64,000 nt of DNA from JABMQB01 sp964575025 (GTDB lineage: Bacteria > Bacteroidota > Bacteroidia > Bacteroidales > Prolixibacteraceae): positions 62,001 through 126,000 of the forward strand of contig CAZNPV010000002.1 in assembly GCA_964575025.1 (NCBI GenBank), in the 5' to 3' direction. This document shows, in pieces, positions 1 through 9,159 of this stretch. Positions within the stretch are counted from its first letter, which is position 1, and every line of letters starts with the position of its first letter. The notes beneath the pieces are model-generated. The model saw only the letters and a list, made by a program, of their open reading frames with translations. It ran no database searches and was not told the DNA's origin. The position numbers and the translations under genes are program-made.

Positions 1-60
1 AATCTTGAATTTAAGGGAGTTGTTTCAGCCTTGCCCGGGAAAATGTATCAATTGAAGTAG
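1..60 (+). CDS. C-terminal end of an unidentified protein (partial)
   Basis: Reading from base 1 gives 19 sense codons, ending in ALPGKMYQLK and a TAG stop at 58-60. The gene is cut by the window edge. The residue mix looks like real coding sequence, and it lies just before the helicase promoter on the same strand. The fragment is too short to assign a family. Confidence 0.4.
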   Translation, partial: NLEFKGVVSALPGKMYQLK

Positions 61-96
61 CACAGAGGTATAAGGTTTTGATTGGGTTAGTTTTCG

Positions 97-104
97 TATT
101 TTTG
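97..104 (+). promoter_or_regulatory. TAnnTTTG -7 promoter box of the DEAD-box helicase gene
   Basis: TATTTTTG matches the Bacteroidota -7 consensus TAnnTTTG exactly. Only four bases separate it from the ATG at 109, so transcription would start at or next to the start codon. No convincing -33 TTG is seen at 19-21 bp spacing; the nearest TTG, at 78-80, is 16 bp upstream. Confidence 0.55.
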
Positions 105-108
105 CAGC

Positions 109-1410
109 ATGAAGAAAACGTTTGAACAACTTAAGGTATCAAAATCGTTTCTCTGGACTCTGGATGAGATTGGGTTTAAAGAACCTACATCTATTCAGCA
201 AAAAGCTATTCCGGTTATTCGTTCGGGCGCAAACATGGTGGGAATTGCCCGTACCGGAACCGGCAAGACAGCCGCTTATCTGATTCCCCTTTTAATGAAT
301 ATTACCAAAGCCGAAGGGGACCAGCCGCGGGTGCTTGTGTTGGTTCCTACACGCGAGCTTTCTATCCAGGTCGGGGAGGATATTGAAGAGCTGACATCCC
401 GGACTACCATACGTCACGCTGCTGTTTTTGGTGGTGTGGGATGGACAAAACAAGCCCAACAAATTGAGCCCGGCGTGGATATTCTTGTAGCGACACCGGG
501 AAGGCTCTGGGAACTGTATCAGAAAGGAGTTCTTTCCCTGAAAAAGATAAAACACCTGGTTATCGATGAGGCTGACCGGATGCTGGATATGGGTTTTATG
601 CCACAACTCAGAAAGCTGTTCGAAGTACTGCCCCCACGCCGACAAAATCTGCTTTTTTCAGCTACTTTCAATAAAAAGGTGGAACAAATGGCTGAGGAGT
701 TCCTGGATTTTTACCGGAAAATAAAAATCTCCCGCCCGGCAACACCCGCTGAGCGGGTCCGTCAGGAGGTTTACCTCGTTCCCAATTACCGGACCAAACT
801 GAACCTGGTAAAATACCTGCTCCAGGATGAGATGGTCTATAACAGGGTTGTTCTTTTTGTGCGGGAAAAAAGCCATGCCGAAGCAGTTTTTAAAGTGATC
901 AAAAGAAAATCAGAGGGTGAAAAACGCATCCTCCACTCCAGCAGGGGACAAACTTCAAGATTGAACGCAATCAATGCATTTAAAGCCGGAGAAGTACGAA
1001 TCCTGATATCTACGGATGTCTCTGCCCGGGGAATTGATGCCAGCCTGGTGAGTCACGTGATCAATTTTGACCTTCCCATGTCTTATGAAGATTATGTCCA
1101 CCGGATCGGAAGAACAGCAAGGGCAGGAAATCAGGGGGTTGCGATTACACTGATTGATCCGGCAGAGGAGTGGCATATGAAACGGATTGAAAAACTGATC
1201 CGAATGGAAATTCCAAAGAAAGAAATACCCCAGGAGGTGGAAATTGTCGATACCGGAAAAGAAGAACGGCAAAAACAACTACGTGAAATCGACCATCAAC
1301 GAAAAATTGAGGATCCTTCCTTCCAGGGAGCATTTCATGAACGGAAGAAGAAGCTGAAAAAAAGAAACAACAAAAGAAAAAAAAACCGAACCGGAAAACA
1401 AAGGGGGTAA
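109..1410 (+). CDS. rhlE: DEAD-box ATP-dependent RNA helicase, RhlE type
   Basis: This 433-residue protein is an ATP-dependent RNA helicase, expected to act in the cytoplasm in ribosome assembly or RNA turnover. The visible motifs in order are the Q motif region (GFKEPTSIQQ, about 22-31), Walker A ARTGTGKT (47-54), PTREL (80-84), DEAD (153-156), SAT (184-186) and HRIGRTARAG (331-340). The last 40 residues are very rich in Lys and Arg, typical of the RNA-binding tails of RhlE-like proteins in Bacteroidota. It is transcribed alone from the box at 97-104 and converges with the acyltransferase remnant. The DEAD-box assignment is firm; the RhlE subgroup is inferred from core size and tail. Confidence 0.9.
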   Translation: MKKTFEQLKVSKSFLWTLDEIGFKEPTSIQQKAIPVIRSGANMVGIARTGTGKTAAYLIPLLMNITKAEGDQPRVLVLVPTRELSIQVGEDIEELTSRTTIRHAAVFGGVGWTKQAQQIEPGVDILVATPGRLWELYQKGVLSLKKIKHLVIDEADRMLDMGFMPQLRKLFEVLPPRRQNLLFSATFNKKVEQMAEEFLDFYRKIKISRPATPAERVRQEVYLVPNYRTKLNLVKYLLQDEMVYNRVVLFVREKSHAEAVFKVIKRKSEGEKRILHSSRGQTSRLNAINAFKAGEVRILISTDVSARGIDASLVSHVINFDLPMSYEDYVHRIGRTARAGNQGVAITLIDPAEEWHMKRIEKLIRMEIPKKEIPQEVEIVDTGKEERQKQLREIDHQRKIEDPSFQGAFHERKKKLKKRNNKRKKNRTGKQRG

Positions 1411-1443
1411 GAGGGGGTTCCCGAATAGACTGAAAATGGTTTG

Positions 1444-2000
1444 TCAGGGATCGATCGGCATGAATTCATCCATTTTTTCCAGCAGCCTTTTGGCATACAT
1501 TGCCCGGATAAAATCAAATTCATCATAAAAATTTAGGGTGTTGATCTGAATGACCAGAGGAAGGATGGATTGATAAATCCGGTCGCGTAAGCTGAGGATG
1601 GCGGTTTGCGGCATTTTTTTATAGGCTGTTTCAAACTCTTTTACCGGAACCGGAGGCCCGAAATTCACAATCAGGGAGCGGTCGAATTTCCAGTAATGGG
1701 TGTAATAGATGCCGACCGGAATAATTTGTATGTCCAGGGTAAACCAGGTATTTTCCTCTGCCATAAAAGCGATCCGCGGGACTGCTTTTTTGTGGGGTAA
1801 CATCCGACGTTTTCCGGAATGGGCTGCTTCCGGGAAAAGACCAAGGGCCCCGTTGTTTGCAAGGATTTTTATAGAATCCGAAAAGATAAGGGAATGTTTT
1901 CCCGCCCGGTGACGGTAATACGCTTATAAACCAGCCTGTGTGCCAGTTTTACATAAATCCTGAAGATAGAATATCCGGGTGACCACTTTTCATATTTCAT
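1444..2000 (-). pseudogene. Decayed PlsC-like lysophospholipid acyltransferase with an internal deletion
   Basis: An ATG at 2000-1998 overlaps the stop of the upstream symporter gene (ATGA) and opens a frame starting MKYEKWSPGYSIFRIYVKLA. This resembles the N terminus of a Bacteroidota 1-acyl-glycerol-3-phosphate acyltransferase family. It runs about 37 codons to GRENIP, then hits a stop near 1869. A different frame then carries the rest of the family: SDSIKILANNGALGLFPEAA, followed by HSGKRRMLPHKKAVPRIAF and the C-terminal half, ending at 1444. The part expected between these pieces, with the catalytic NHxxxxD motif, is absent, and the frames differ by one base. The gene therefore looks inactivated by an internal deletion of very roughly 80-100 codons (my estimate from memory of the family). 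The 119-codon 3' piece is still open but lacks the active site. Confidence 0.75.
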
Positions 2001-2953
2001 ACCACAGGCTGAGGAAGCGGTTTTTTAGCCCATAAAGAAGCAAGGATCAGACCGCTTATGATATGCCAGACACCCCACCAGGCGGCAATAACAGCCATTC
2101 CTCCCAGTTCCAGCTCTGGAGGGAATATTTTCGGGTTAAAGATCAGCACCAGCGCCAGTCCTGAGTTTTGTATCCCTGTTTCAATGGATATGGAACGCCG
2201 GTCATAGCGTGATCTTTTCATAATCGTACTGAATGAAAATCCGGTGAGCAATGCAAGACCATTATGTACCAATACAATAAGGAAAACCAGGTGAACATAT
2301 TTCATAAAATGATCCAGATTGGCTGCCAGCAAAGCGATGACCATCCCGAGAAAAATAATAAACGATAGAAACCGGATCGGCTTTTTAATGCGTGCAGTGA
2401 TCTTTGGAAAATACTGACCTGCCAGCAATCCCAATACGACCGGTATGCCCAGAAGAATAAACACGGTTTGAAGCATCTGGAAAAAATCAATAGCAATGGG
2501 TCTGAGCAAATCGCCGGAACCTGCGGCATTGTAAATCTTGATATACCATCCCCCCCAAAGTGCAAAATTGATGGGGGTCATTAGGGTTGCGGCCAGCGTG
2601 GCAAAGCCAGTCAGGCTTACGGATAAGGCAATATTCGCCTTAGCCAGTGCACTCATAAAATTTGACACATTGCCTCCCGGACAGGATGCAACCAGGATCA
2701 TCCCCAGGGCTACTGTGGGAGTCGGATGGATCAGTAAAACCAATACAAACGTAACCAACGGAAGCAAAATAAACTGTGATATAATCCCTGTAATGGCAGA
2801 TTTGGGTTTTAATACAACATCCTTAAAATTCTTCCATTTGATATCCAGGGCTACACCAAACATTACAAATGCGATGGTGATATTCAGTATAAACAAACCG
2901 GCCGGGGAGAAATTCAAACGTACATGGTCAAGTATTTCTAACGATTCCTGCAT
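1997..2953 (-). CDS. Bile acid:sodium symporter (SBF/BASS) family transporter
   Basis: This 318-residue inner membrane protein has about nine or ten hydrophobic segments from residue 17 onward. It carries the family signature CPGGNVSNF after the fourth segment. SBF/BASS proteins move bile acids, pyruvate, pantothenate or other organic anions with sodium; the substrate here cannot be read from sequence. Length is usual for the family. Its stop overlaps the start of the broken acyltransferase gene by four bases, so the two were once translationally coupled. No clear promoter box is visible upstream. Confidence 0.85.
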   Translation of the reverse strand: MQESLEILDHVRLNFSPAGLFILNITIAFVMFGVALDIKWKNFKDVVLKPKSAITGIISQFILLPLVTFVLVLLIHPTPTVALGMILVASCPGGNVSNFMSALAKANIALSVSLTGFATLAATLMTPINFALWGGWYIKIYNAAGSGDLLRPIAIDFFQMLQTVFILLGIPVVLGLLAGQYFPKITARIKKPIRFLSFIIFLGMVIALLAANLDHFMKYVHLVFLIVLVHNGLALLTGFSFSTIMKRSRYDRRSISIETGIQNSGLALVLIFNPKIFPPELELGGMAVIAAWWGVWHIISGLILASLWAKKPLPQPVV

Positions 2954-3172
2954 AGCGTATTTTTTTAGAAACCTTAAATTTAAAAAAGATTTTTAAGGAA
3001 CCATAAAAAAGGGTGTTATCAGGCAATTTTAACAAATTATCCCATCTGCAGGCAGTGGGAAACATGCAAAAAAAAAACAGAACAGTACCTTAAGATGCCG
3101 GTGGACGCAAGGTGTCCGGGGTGATTGTATTTATGTCGTAAATCTTTTCCCTTACAGGATTCCTTGATTTAA

Positions 3173-4321
3173 TTATTCATCAATCAGCAATTCTATAATT
3201 CTGTGATGGATCTCCGTGTTTTCCATAATGCCGGTAAATTTTTCAGCTCCGGGGCCGTACGCATAAACCGGAACCATCACAGCACTGTGGTCTCCGGTAG
3301 TAAATGCACCTTTCACATAGCCTGATTCCATGTCTCCTCCCACAATTGCGAATCCTCCTGTTTCGTGGTCGGCTGTAACAATGATCAGTGTTTCACCGTC
3401 TTCTGCGGCAAATTTCAATGCTTCTCCGATCGCCCGGTCAAAATCAAGCGTTTCATCAATAATGTAACGTGTGTCGTTATCGTGGCCCCCCCAATCGATT
3501 TCTGAACCTTCAACCATAAGAAAAAATCCATCGGCATCTTTATCCAGGATGTTGATGGCTGTGTGTGTGGCTTCAGGCAGCATATTTCCGCGTTCAGGGA
3601 CCCTGGGATTGTGTTCTGGTGCAGTTAATCCTGCCAGTTTTCCATGTTCCACTTTTTTTATCTCTTCCATATCCTGTAATACCTGGTATCCTTTTTCTTT
3701 AAGTTCTTTCACCAAATCCCGTCCGTCCCTGCGCTTGGCAAAATGGTTGTAACCCCCTCCGATAAATACATCAATATCCGTATCCAGGAAATGGGTTGCA
3801 ATTGCCTGATACATATTTCTGTTGCGCTCATGGGCAATAAAAGCTGCCGGGGTGGCATGGGTTATCGCTGCCGTTGAAACCAAACCGGTGGCAAGACCAT
3901 GTTTTGTAACCTCTTCAATAATATTTGCTACCGGCTTCCCTGTTGGATCCATTCCGATAACCCCGTTGTTGGTTTTTACACCGGTTGCCAGCGCTGTTCC
4001 GGAAGCTGCTGAATCGGTAATATAGTCAGAGGCCGACTGGGTTTTTGTAAATCCAATGGATTTACAATTCGTAAGAAACAGATGCCCCCGGTTTGCTGTC
4101 ATGGCAGCAAAGACATGCGTTACACCCATTCCATCGCCAATCATTAAAATGATATTTTTGGGTTGATCCGTTTTAAACTGATGGGGAAACGTTGAAACTT
4201 CATAGGCATCACCCCCTTTATAGATATACCGGAGAGCTGCTATGGAATCTTTTGAATAATCCTGGGCTTGTGACGTAAGACCAAAAACAAGGATAAGAAA
4301 TAAAAAACTTAATTTTTTCAC
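3173..4321 (-). CDS. Alkaline phosphatase (PhoA family), exported
   Basis: This 382-residue protein begins with a GTG start and a clear signal peptide (hydrophobic residues 4-17, ending SQAQ), so it acts in the periplasm or at the surface. Metal- and phosphate-binding motifs are present in order: IGDGMG near residue 61, TDSAASGTALATG with the nucleophilic Ser near 100, SEIDWGGHD, TADHETGG and TGDHSA. It would release phosphate from monoesters at alkaline pH. It stands alone, with about 200 bp of non-coding DNA on each side. No Pho-box-like repeat was recognised, so phosphate regulation is not shown. Confidence 0.92.
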   Translation of the reverse strand: MKKLSFLFLILVFGLTSQAQDYSKDSIAALRYIYKGGDAYEVSTFPHQFKTDQPKNIILMIGDGMGVTHVFAAMTANRGHLFLTNCKSIGFTKTQSASDYITDSAASGTALATGVKTNNGVIGMDPTGKPVANIIEEVTKHGLATGLVSTAAITHATPAAFIAHERNRNMYQAIATHFLDTDIDVFIGGGYNHFAKRRDGRDLVKELKEKGYQVLQDMEEIKKVEHGKLAGLTAPEHNPRVPERGNMLPEATHTAINILDKDADGFFLMVEGSEIDWGGHDNDTRYIIDETLDFDRAIGEALKFAAEDGETLIIVTADHETGGFAIVGGDMESGYVKGAFTTGDHSAVMVPVYAYGPGAEKFTGIMENTEIHHRIIELLIDE

Positions 4322-4519
4322 TTGTATCGATTTTAATTAAAAGGTATCTCTTTCAAATACTGTATCATTCATGAAATCCGTAAGTTAAACGTATTTTATT
4401 CTGATCTGCACCAGTAACTCTTTTATGTAGAATTATATAACTGTAACAGAATTTCGGATTTATGGTTTAAGTCAATGGGATACAAATGTAAGGTTTTATT
4501 TGCAAAACGTTCCTTTTTT

Positions 4520-5182
4520 TTACCTGAATTTATTCAGTTCCTTCTTATCGAATTCCTGGTTAAGGGTAAAAACCGTTTTCCCTTTCAATGTTTCCATATT
4601 GATGATTTTCATTAAAACGAAACTTGAGAGGATGTCAATGGCTTTATTTCTTTTGACCCATCCTTCCCGTATAAATTTTGACAGGGTTATCGATTTGTTT
4701 TCGATCAGGTAATCAATCAGGAATTTTTCATCTTCTGAATATTGGATATAGATTCCTTTGGGGCTTTTTTCTTTTTTCCAGGTTTCTGTGAGAATACGGT
4801 TAACCAGGATATTTTCGTCATTTTTTCGTATGTAGGCAATCCATTTGCCGTTTTCATCCCGGGCAAAATGAGGTTTTTGCGGGCTGGCTGGCACATCAAT
4901 TTCCAGGACTGTTTTCCCTTCGACGATCCACTGTTTTGTAGTAAATCTGATCCGGGGTTTGCTGTAAATGGTTGCTGCCCCTTCGATCATATAATACTCT
5001 TCTTCAGACTGCACTCCGGCAATGTTTCCATTATCTTTTACCCCGACCAGGAGACGCCCCCCTTCGGTGTTCGCAAATGCTACCAGCGTTTTGGCAATTT
5101 TTTTTGAATCGCTGATACAGAACTTAAAGTCCTGGTGCTGGTGTTCTCCCTGCCGGATCAGTTTGTAAACAGGAGAATTCAT
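4520..5182 (-). CDS. AlbA_2-domain (Schlafen-type) putative DNA-binding protein with C-terminal winged helix
   Basis: The first about 130 residues match the AlbA_2/Schlafen-type domain seen in many RecG-like regulators: a GEHQHQDFKF start, then AFANTEGGRLLVGVKDNG and HFARDENGKWIAYIR. The last about 70 residues (LIDYLIENKSITLSKFIREG and following) look like a winged helix. A role in DNA or RNA binding is likely; the target is unknown. I chose the ATG at 5182 (220 residues), where the conserved domain begins and an A-rich stretch precedes it. An ATG at 5215 would add 11 residues and overlap the GNAT gene by 16 bp. It ends the NifX-like/GNAT/AlbA_2 unit. Confidence 0.75.
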   Translation of the reverse strand: MNSPVYKLIRQGEHQHQDFKFCISDSKKIAKTLVAFANTEGGRLLVGVKDNGNIAGVQSEEEYYMIEGAATIYSKPRIRFTTKQWIVEGKTVLEIDVPASPQKPHFARDENGKWIAYIRKNDENILVNRILTETWKKEKSPKGIYIQYSEDEKFLIDYLIENKSITLSKFIREGWVKRNKAIDILSSFVLMKIINMETLKGKTVFTLNQEFDKKELNKFR

Positions 5183-5199
5183 GGTAAACTCATTTTTTC

Positions 5200-5649
5200 T
5201 TACGGCTTCATCCATTCAAAAAGGAGATAATGGTCTGATTCCATGCCCAGATTCTTATAGGTATGGTGTGCAATCCGGTTGGTTTTTTCTGCATAAAGTC
5301 GTATTCCACAAAGAGATGGATCATTTTGTACCATCTCTTTAAGATAGAGGTACATTTGTTTAAAGATTCCTTCACGTCGTACTTCCGGTTTTACATAAAC
5401 CGACTGGATCCACCAGTAAAAACTGTTTCGCCAGTCGCTCCATTCAAAGGTAACCATTAAGGATCCGACAACCATCCCCTGTTTTTCGGCCACAAAATAA
5501 ATTCCCCTGGAAGGGTCGTCAAAAACTGCCCTGGTTCCTTTTGCAACGGTCTCTGTATTTAAACGGATATTTTCGGTTTCGAGCGCCATGGCAATCTGAA
5601 ATTCGCCAATCATCGGTCTGTCCTTTATGGTTGCTCTTCGTATTTGCAT
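5200..5649 (-). CDS. GNAT-family N-acetyltransferase
   Basis: A 149-residue single-domain acetyltransferase. Strand beta-4 (FYWWIQSVYVKPEVR) leads into the acetyl-CoA pyrophosphate loop RREGIFK, a variant of RxxGxG/A. It is followed by GIRLYAEKTNRIAHHTYKNL, the usual end of the fold. The acyl acceptor cannot be predicted. It sits 44 bp after the NifX-like gene and may overlap the start of the AlbA_2 gene, so the three are probably co-transcribed. Confidence 0.8.
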   Translation of the reverse strand: MQIRRATIKDRPMIGEFQIAMALETENIRLNTETVAKGTRAVFDDPSRGIYFVAEKQGMVVGSLMVTFEWSDWRNSFYWWIQSVYVKPEVRREGIFKQMYLYLKEMVQNDPSLCGIRLYAEKTNRIAHHTYKNLGMESDHYLLFEWMKP

Positions 5650-5693
5650 CGCAATCTCTTTATCCCGGATAAGGGTTTGGTAAAAGAATGGTA

Positions 5694-6029
5694 TTAATCG
5701 TTGATTGATGGTAATTTGATCCTGGAAAGAATTGCCTCAATTTTGATCTGTTCTTCGTCAAGGAGGATCAATTGAATTTTATCCTTTTCAAGTTTCTCCT
5801 GGACCCGGGGGCCTACCTCTCCCGTGATTATAGCTGTTACGCCGCTCTTTTCAAGGAGATTTACAAGGTTTACTCCTGCCTGGACCTCTCTTTTAAAAGG
5901 ATTATTCATAATGGTATAGTCCTTATTTAAGGGATCGTAGATCACTACGCTTTCACAACGCCCAAAACGTCCATCCAGAAATGATTTGAGGGTTTTCCCA
6001 CTGGAAGTTATGGCATAAAGTTTTTTCAC
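5694..6029 (-). CDS. NifX/NifB-type dinitrogenase iron-molybdenum cofactor domain protein
   Basis: A stand-alone 111-residue protein of the NifB/NifX/NafY superfamily. Typical positions are the AITSSGKTLKSFLDGRFGRC start and the AIITGEVGPRVQEKL segment near 70-85. Such proteins carry or insert metal clusters in nitrogenase maturation, but stand-alone forms are widespread in anaerobes without nitrogenase, and no nif gene is visible here. The start is GTG, preceded by an unusually good Shine-Dalgarno-like AGGAGA a few bases upstream. It is first in the unit with the GNAT and AlbA_2 genes. Confidence 0.8.
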   Translation of the reverse strand: MKKLYAITSSGKTLKSFLDGRFGRCESVVIYDPLNKDYTIMNNPFKREVQAGVNLVNLLEKSGVTAIITGEVGPRVQEKLEKDKIQLILLDEEQIKIEAILSRIKLPSIND

Positions 6030-6193
6030 TTCTCCTGATTTAGATTAAAAAGATTATAATGGGTACTATTCATTGGGATCATCACCTGAATTCTTTTGTT
6101 TATGAGTGCAAGATAGGAAATATCAGGGAACAGCAAGGGATCCTTCGGGCAGAAGATGATCCTCCAGGAATTTTTTTTACAACAGATAATCTG

Positions 6194-7525
6194 TTATTCA
6201 GGAATTTCCCCGATTAAGGTTGTTTGTGTGCAGCGGATGATTCTGGTTTGTACATAATCCCCTTTTTTGAAATGTTTTTTCGGGAATACCACTACTTTAT
6301 TTTGAGAGGTTCGCCCGGAGAGCATATCTTTCGATTTTTTTGAGGGTCCTTCTGCCAGTACCTCAAAAACTTTTCCTATATCCTTTTGGTTGCTTTCCAG
6401 CGATAGCCGGCTCTGAAGGTGAATAATTTCGTTTAACCTTCTGGTCTTTACTTCATCGGGTACATCGTCGGCCATTTTTTCCCAGGCATAGGTTCCGGGG
6501 CGTTCCGAATATTTAAACATAAATGCCATGTCGAATCCGGCCCATTTCATCAGGTTGAGGGTTTGCTGATGGTCTTGTTCGGTTTCGGTGCAGAAACCGG
6601 CAAACACATCTGTAGTGATACTGCATCCGGGGAGTATCTCCCTGATGGCTGATATCCGGGATTTATACCACTCCGCATCGTATTTCCGGTTCATCTGTTT
6701 CAGAATGCGTGAACTTCCCGACTGAAGGGGAAGGTGGATATGCCGGCAGATGTTCGGATGCAGCGCCATAGTTTTTAAAATGCTGTCGGACATGTCTTTG
6801 GGATGAGAGGTCGTAAACCGTATCCGCATGGCCGGTTGGGACAGTGCTACCTTTTCAAGCAGATCCCGGAAACGAACCGGTTTTCTTTCTCCTTCAGGAA
6901 CCCATTTGTACGAATTTACGTTTTGCCCGAGAAGGGTAACCTCTTTGTATCTTTTGTTCGCTAAATCCCTCACTTCATTGAGAATGTCTTCCGGATCGCG
7001 GCTGCGTTCCCGGCCCCGGGTATAAGGAACAATGCAATAAGTGCAGAAATTATTACACCCCCGGGTAATGCTGACAAAACCGGATATTGCTTTATCCCCG
7101 ATTCTGACCGGCGTAATCCTGTCGTATGTTTCATTTTCCGAAAGTTCGATATTCAGGGCTTTTCCCCCATTTTCCGCTTCTTCCATCAGGTAAGGCAGGT
7201 CTCGGTATGCATCTGGCCCTGCAACGAGACTCACCATGTCATGTTCAAAGAATTTTTCCCCTATCCGTTCAGCCATACAGCCAATCACGCCAACCACCAG
7301 GTTTTTGTTTCTTTTTTTGAATTGTCTGAAATGGTCAAGCCTGCCCCAGATACGCTGTTCAGCATTATCACGCACCGAGCAGGTATTGATCAGGATCACA
7401 TTCGCTTCCTCCTTTCTATTTGTCAGTACATATCCGTTTTCTTTCAATACAGATGCCGCCACTTCGCTGTCGGCCACATTCATCTGACAGCCGTAGGTTT
7501 CAATAAAAAGTTTCTTTTGAGCCAT
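6194..7525 (-). CDS. miaB: tRNA-2-methylthio-N6-dimethylallyladenosine synthase MiaB
   Basis: This 443-residue radical-SAM methylthiotransferase converts i6A37 to ms2i6A37 in tRNAs reading UNN codons. It has the three family domains: an N-terminal UPF0004 domain starting FIETYGCQMNVADSE with its cluster cysteines, the radical-SAM core with RGCNNFCTYCIVPYTRGRE (CxxxCxxC near 160), and a C-terminal TRAM domain ending TQTTLIGEI. Length matches the family. It is transcribed alone from the box at 7543-7550. Confidence 0.95.
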   Translation of the reverse strand: MAQKKLFIETYGCQMNVADSEVAASVLKENGYVLTNRKEEANVILINTCSVRDNAEQRIWGRLDHFRQFKKRNKNLVVGVIGCMAERIGEKFFEHDMVSLVAGPDAYRDLPYLMEEAENGGKALNIELSENETYDRITPVRIGDKAISGFVSITRGCNNFCTYCIVPYTRGRERSRDPEDILNEVRDLANKRYKEVTLLGQNVNSYKWVPEGERKPVRFRDLLEKVALSQPAMRIRFTTSHPKDMSDSILKTMALHPNICRHIHLPLQSGSSRILKQMNRKYDAEWYKSRISAIREILPGCSITTDVFAGFCTETEQDHQQTLNLMKWAGFDMAFMFKYSERPGTYAWEKMADDVPDEVKTRRLNEIIHLQSRLSLESNQKDIGKVFEVLAEGPSKKSKDMLSGRTSQNKVVVFPKKHFKKGDYVQTRIIRCTQTTLIGEIPE

Positions 7526-7542
7526 TTCTAAACGTTAAACGG

Positions 7543-7550
7543 CAAAATTA
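7543..7550 (-). promoter_or_regulatory. TAnnTTTG -7 promoter box of miaB
   Basis: On the minus strand TAATTTTG matches TAnnTTTG and lies 17 bp before the miaB ATG. No TTG is seen at the -33 position. Confidence 0.45.
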
Positions 7551-7761
7551 CAATTTTTTGGGTGATGCGGTTTAAACAGGTAGATATTTAAACGGATGAA
7601 ACGATCCTATCAAATCATGTCATAAAAACAATGATCATACGTATGGATTTGCTGAAAAAACAGCAGGACACTGAAATTATTTAAGAGTATGTTCCAAAAC
7701 CAGGAAATTGGTTTGTATTTTTACAATAATTTTCGAACGGTTTTTTTAAAACACAAAAATC

Positions 7762-8999
7762 ATGAAAAGAAAAAGAAAGAGTCACTTTCTGGCCATCGTT
7801 ATTTCACTCAGCATACTATTTTTTTCATGCGGGGATGACAATCCGGTTGCACCGGTCACGAAAGAAAAGATCAGCGGAGTGGTCCAAAAGGGGCCGTTTA
7901 ACATTGGTGCGGATGTAATCTTATCTGAACTGCAAGGAGATCTGGCTCCAACAGGTAAGCAGTTTACAAGCCAGATCACTGCCAACGATGGTTCTTTTGA
8001 ATATGCAGGTCTCGAGTTGGTTTCGCAGTATGTTACCCTTCATGCCGATGGATTTTATTTCAACGAACTGAAAGGTGCGAATTCGGCTGCCCGGCTTAGC
8101 CTTTATGCCCTTGCCGACATATCGAGCCAGTTAACGCTTAACATAAATGTTCTGACTCACCTTGAAAAGCCCCGGGTGGAATACCTGATCTCCCAGGGCT
8201 CATCATTTGCCGAAGCCAAGGCAACTGCCCAGGCTGAAGTACTCGAAATTTTCAGTATATCCAAAACAGACATTCGCGTTTCGGAACAGCTCAACATTGC
8301 CGGCTCCGGGGAGGACAATGCCATCCTTCTTGCCGTTTCCTCTATCCTACAGGGGTTTCGTACGGAAGCAGAACTTCAGGAAATGTTGAATATTATTGCC
8401 AACGACCTCAAAGAAGATGGTACAATGGATCATGAAGAAGTGAAAAGTTCACTGGCTGGTCATAGCCTTTATATTTTGGAATCAAAAGTCAAACAGAACC
8501 TCGAAGATAAATACAATACCCTGGGGGTACGTTTCAGATACCCGACTTTGGGAAATACATTGCCATGTTTAACGAAAACTCGGGATATACCCCGACACCG
8601 TTGATTCTTTATCCCGAAATATCGGATTACGGACCCAATGTCCTGAACGAAAAAAACACCCATTTTGTGGGGGGTATAAGGTTTGATCAATTCTATAGTT
8701 TTGCTGCTGAATCGCTCATTGGGTTACCCCTGAAAATTGAGTTGAAACTGCTTAACGGCCGGGAAACCAGTGGCGGTTTCTGGGTTTATGAGTTGGGGAG
8801 CAAACAAAACTGGAATATCTCCGACTATAACTTTGATGAACATTCCCAAATTTTTACCATGATTGAACCGGGGACTCCTTCCAACCTGAGGATGGGATTC
8901 ATGCCGGAAGGGAGTTTTACCATTGAGGTAATCTATCACGAAGGGGGAGGGGCTATGATCCAATCCAGAGTAATTCATGTGGAAACGGTTGAAAATTAA
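7762..8999 (+). pseudogene. Bacteroidota surface lipoprotein gene with a frameshift in a G run
   Basis: The first frame (7762-8604) encodes a lipoprotein with a signal peptide and lipobox (ILFFSC, Cys near residue 23), then a KGPFNIGADVILSELQ segment resembling a family of Bacteroidota lipoproteins of unknown role. After the run of five G at 8523-8527 the frame goes wrong and ends 25 codons later. Another frame continues at the same point as TFQIPDFGKYIAMFNENSG and reads to 8999. One extra G restores a single frame of about 412 residues (NTLGGTFQIPDFG). The gene is therefore broken by a one-base deletion, or the run was miscounted during sequencing, or the run is a slippage switch. Confidence 0.75.
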
Positions 9000-9132
9000 G
9001 CATACCTGTTTTCCATTGGAAAGAATTTATTAACATTTGCTGCAGGCAGCGTAATCAGCTGCATCTGCCTTTTTCAGCATCTTCTGCAATTGGACGCCGT
9101 GAATTCCGTTCTTTTAATAACGCAATTTGAAT

Positions 9133-9140
9133 TATATTTG
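9133..9140 (+). promoter_or_regulatory. TAnnTTTG -7 promoter box of the SPOR-domain gene
   Basis: TATATTTG matches the consensus. It lies downstream of the ATG at 9127, which argues against that start, and 10-19 bp before the ATGs at 9151 and 9160. Confidence 0.5.
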
Positions 9141-9159
9141 TAATACAATCATGGTTAGG

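Noticed and set aside
1997..2953. Sodium/bile acid transporter as a sign of gut bile acid metabolism
   Set aside because: The SBF/BASS family has many substrates and no bile acid gene is nearby; family name alone does not support it.
5694..6029. Evidence of nitrogen fixation from the NifX-like gene
   Set aside because: No nifHDK, nifB or nifEN is visible, and stand-alone members of this family occur in non-fixing anaerobes.
6165..6205. Hairpin AACAGAT/ATCTGTT at the end of miaB as a terminator
   Set aside because: The loop is too small and the sequence after it on the miaB strand is A-rich, not T-rich; it also overlaps the last codons of miaB.
7748..8999. Two separate genes instead of one frameshifted lipoprotein gene
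   Set aside because: The second frame reads back through the join as conserved-looking sequence (TFQIPDFGKYIAMFN) with no start signal of its own, so a single interrupted gene fits better.
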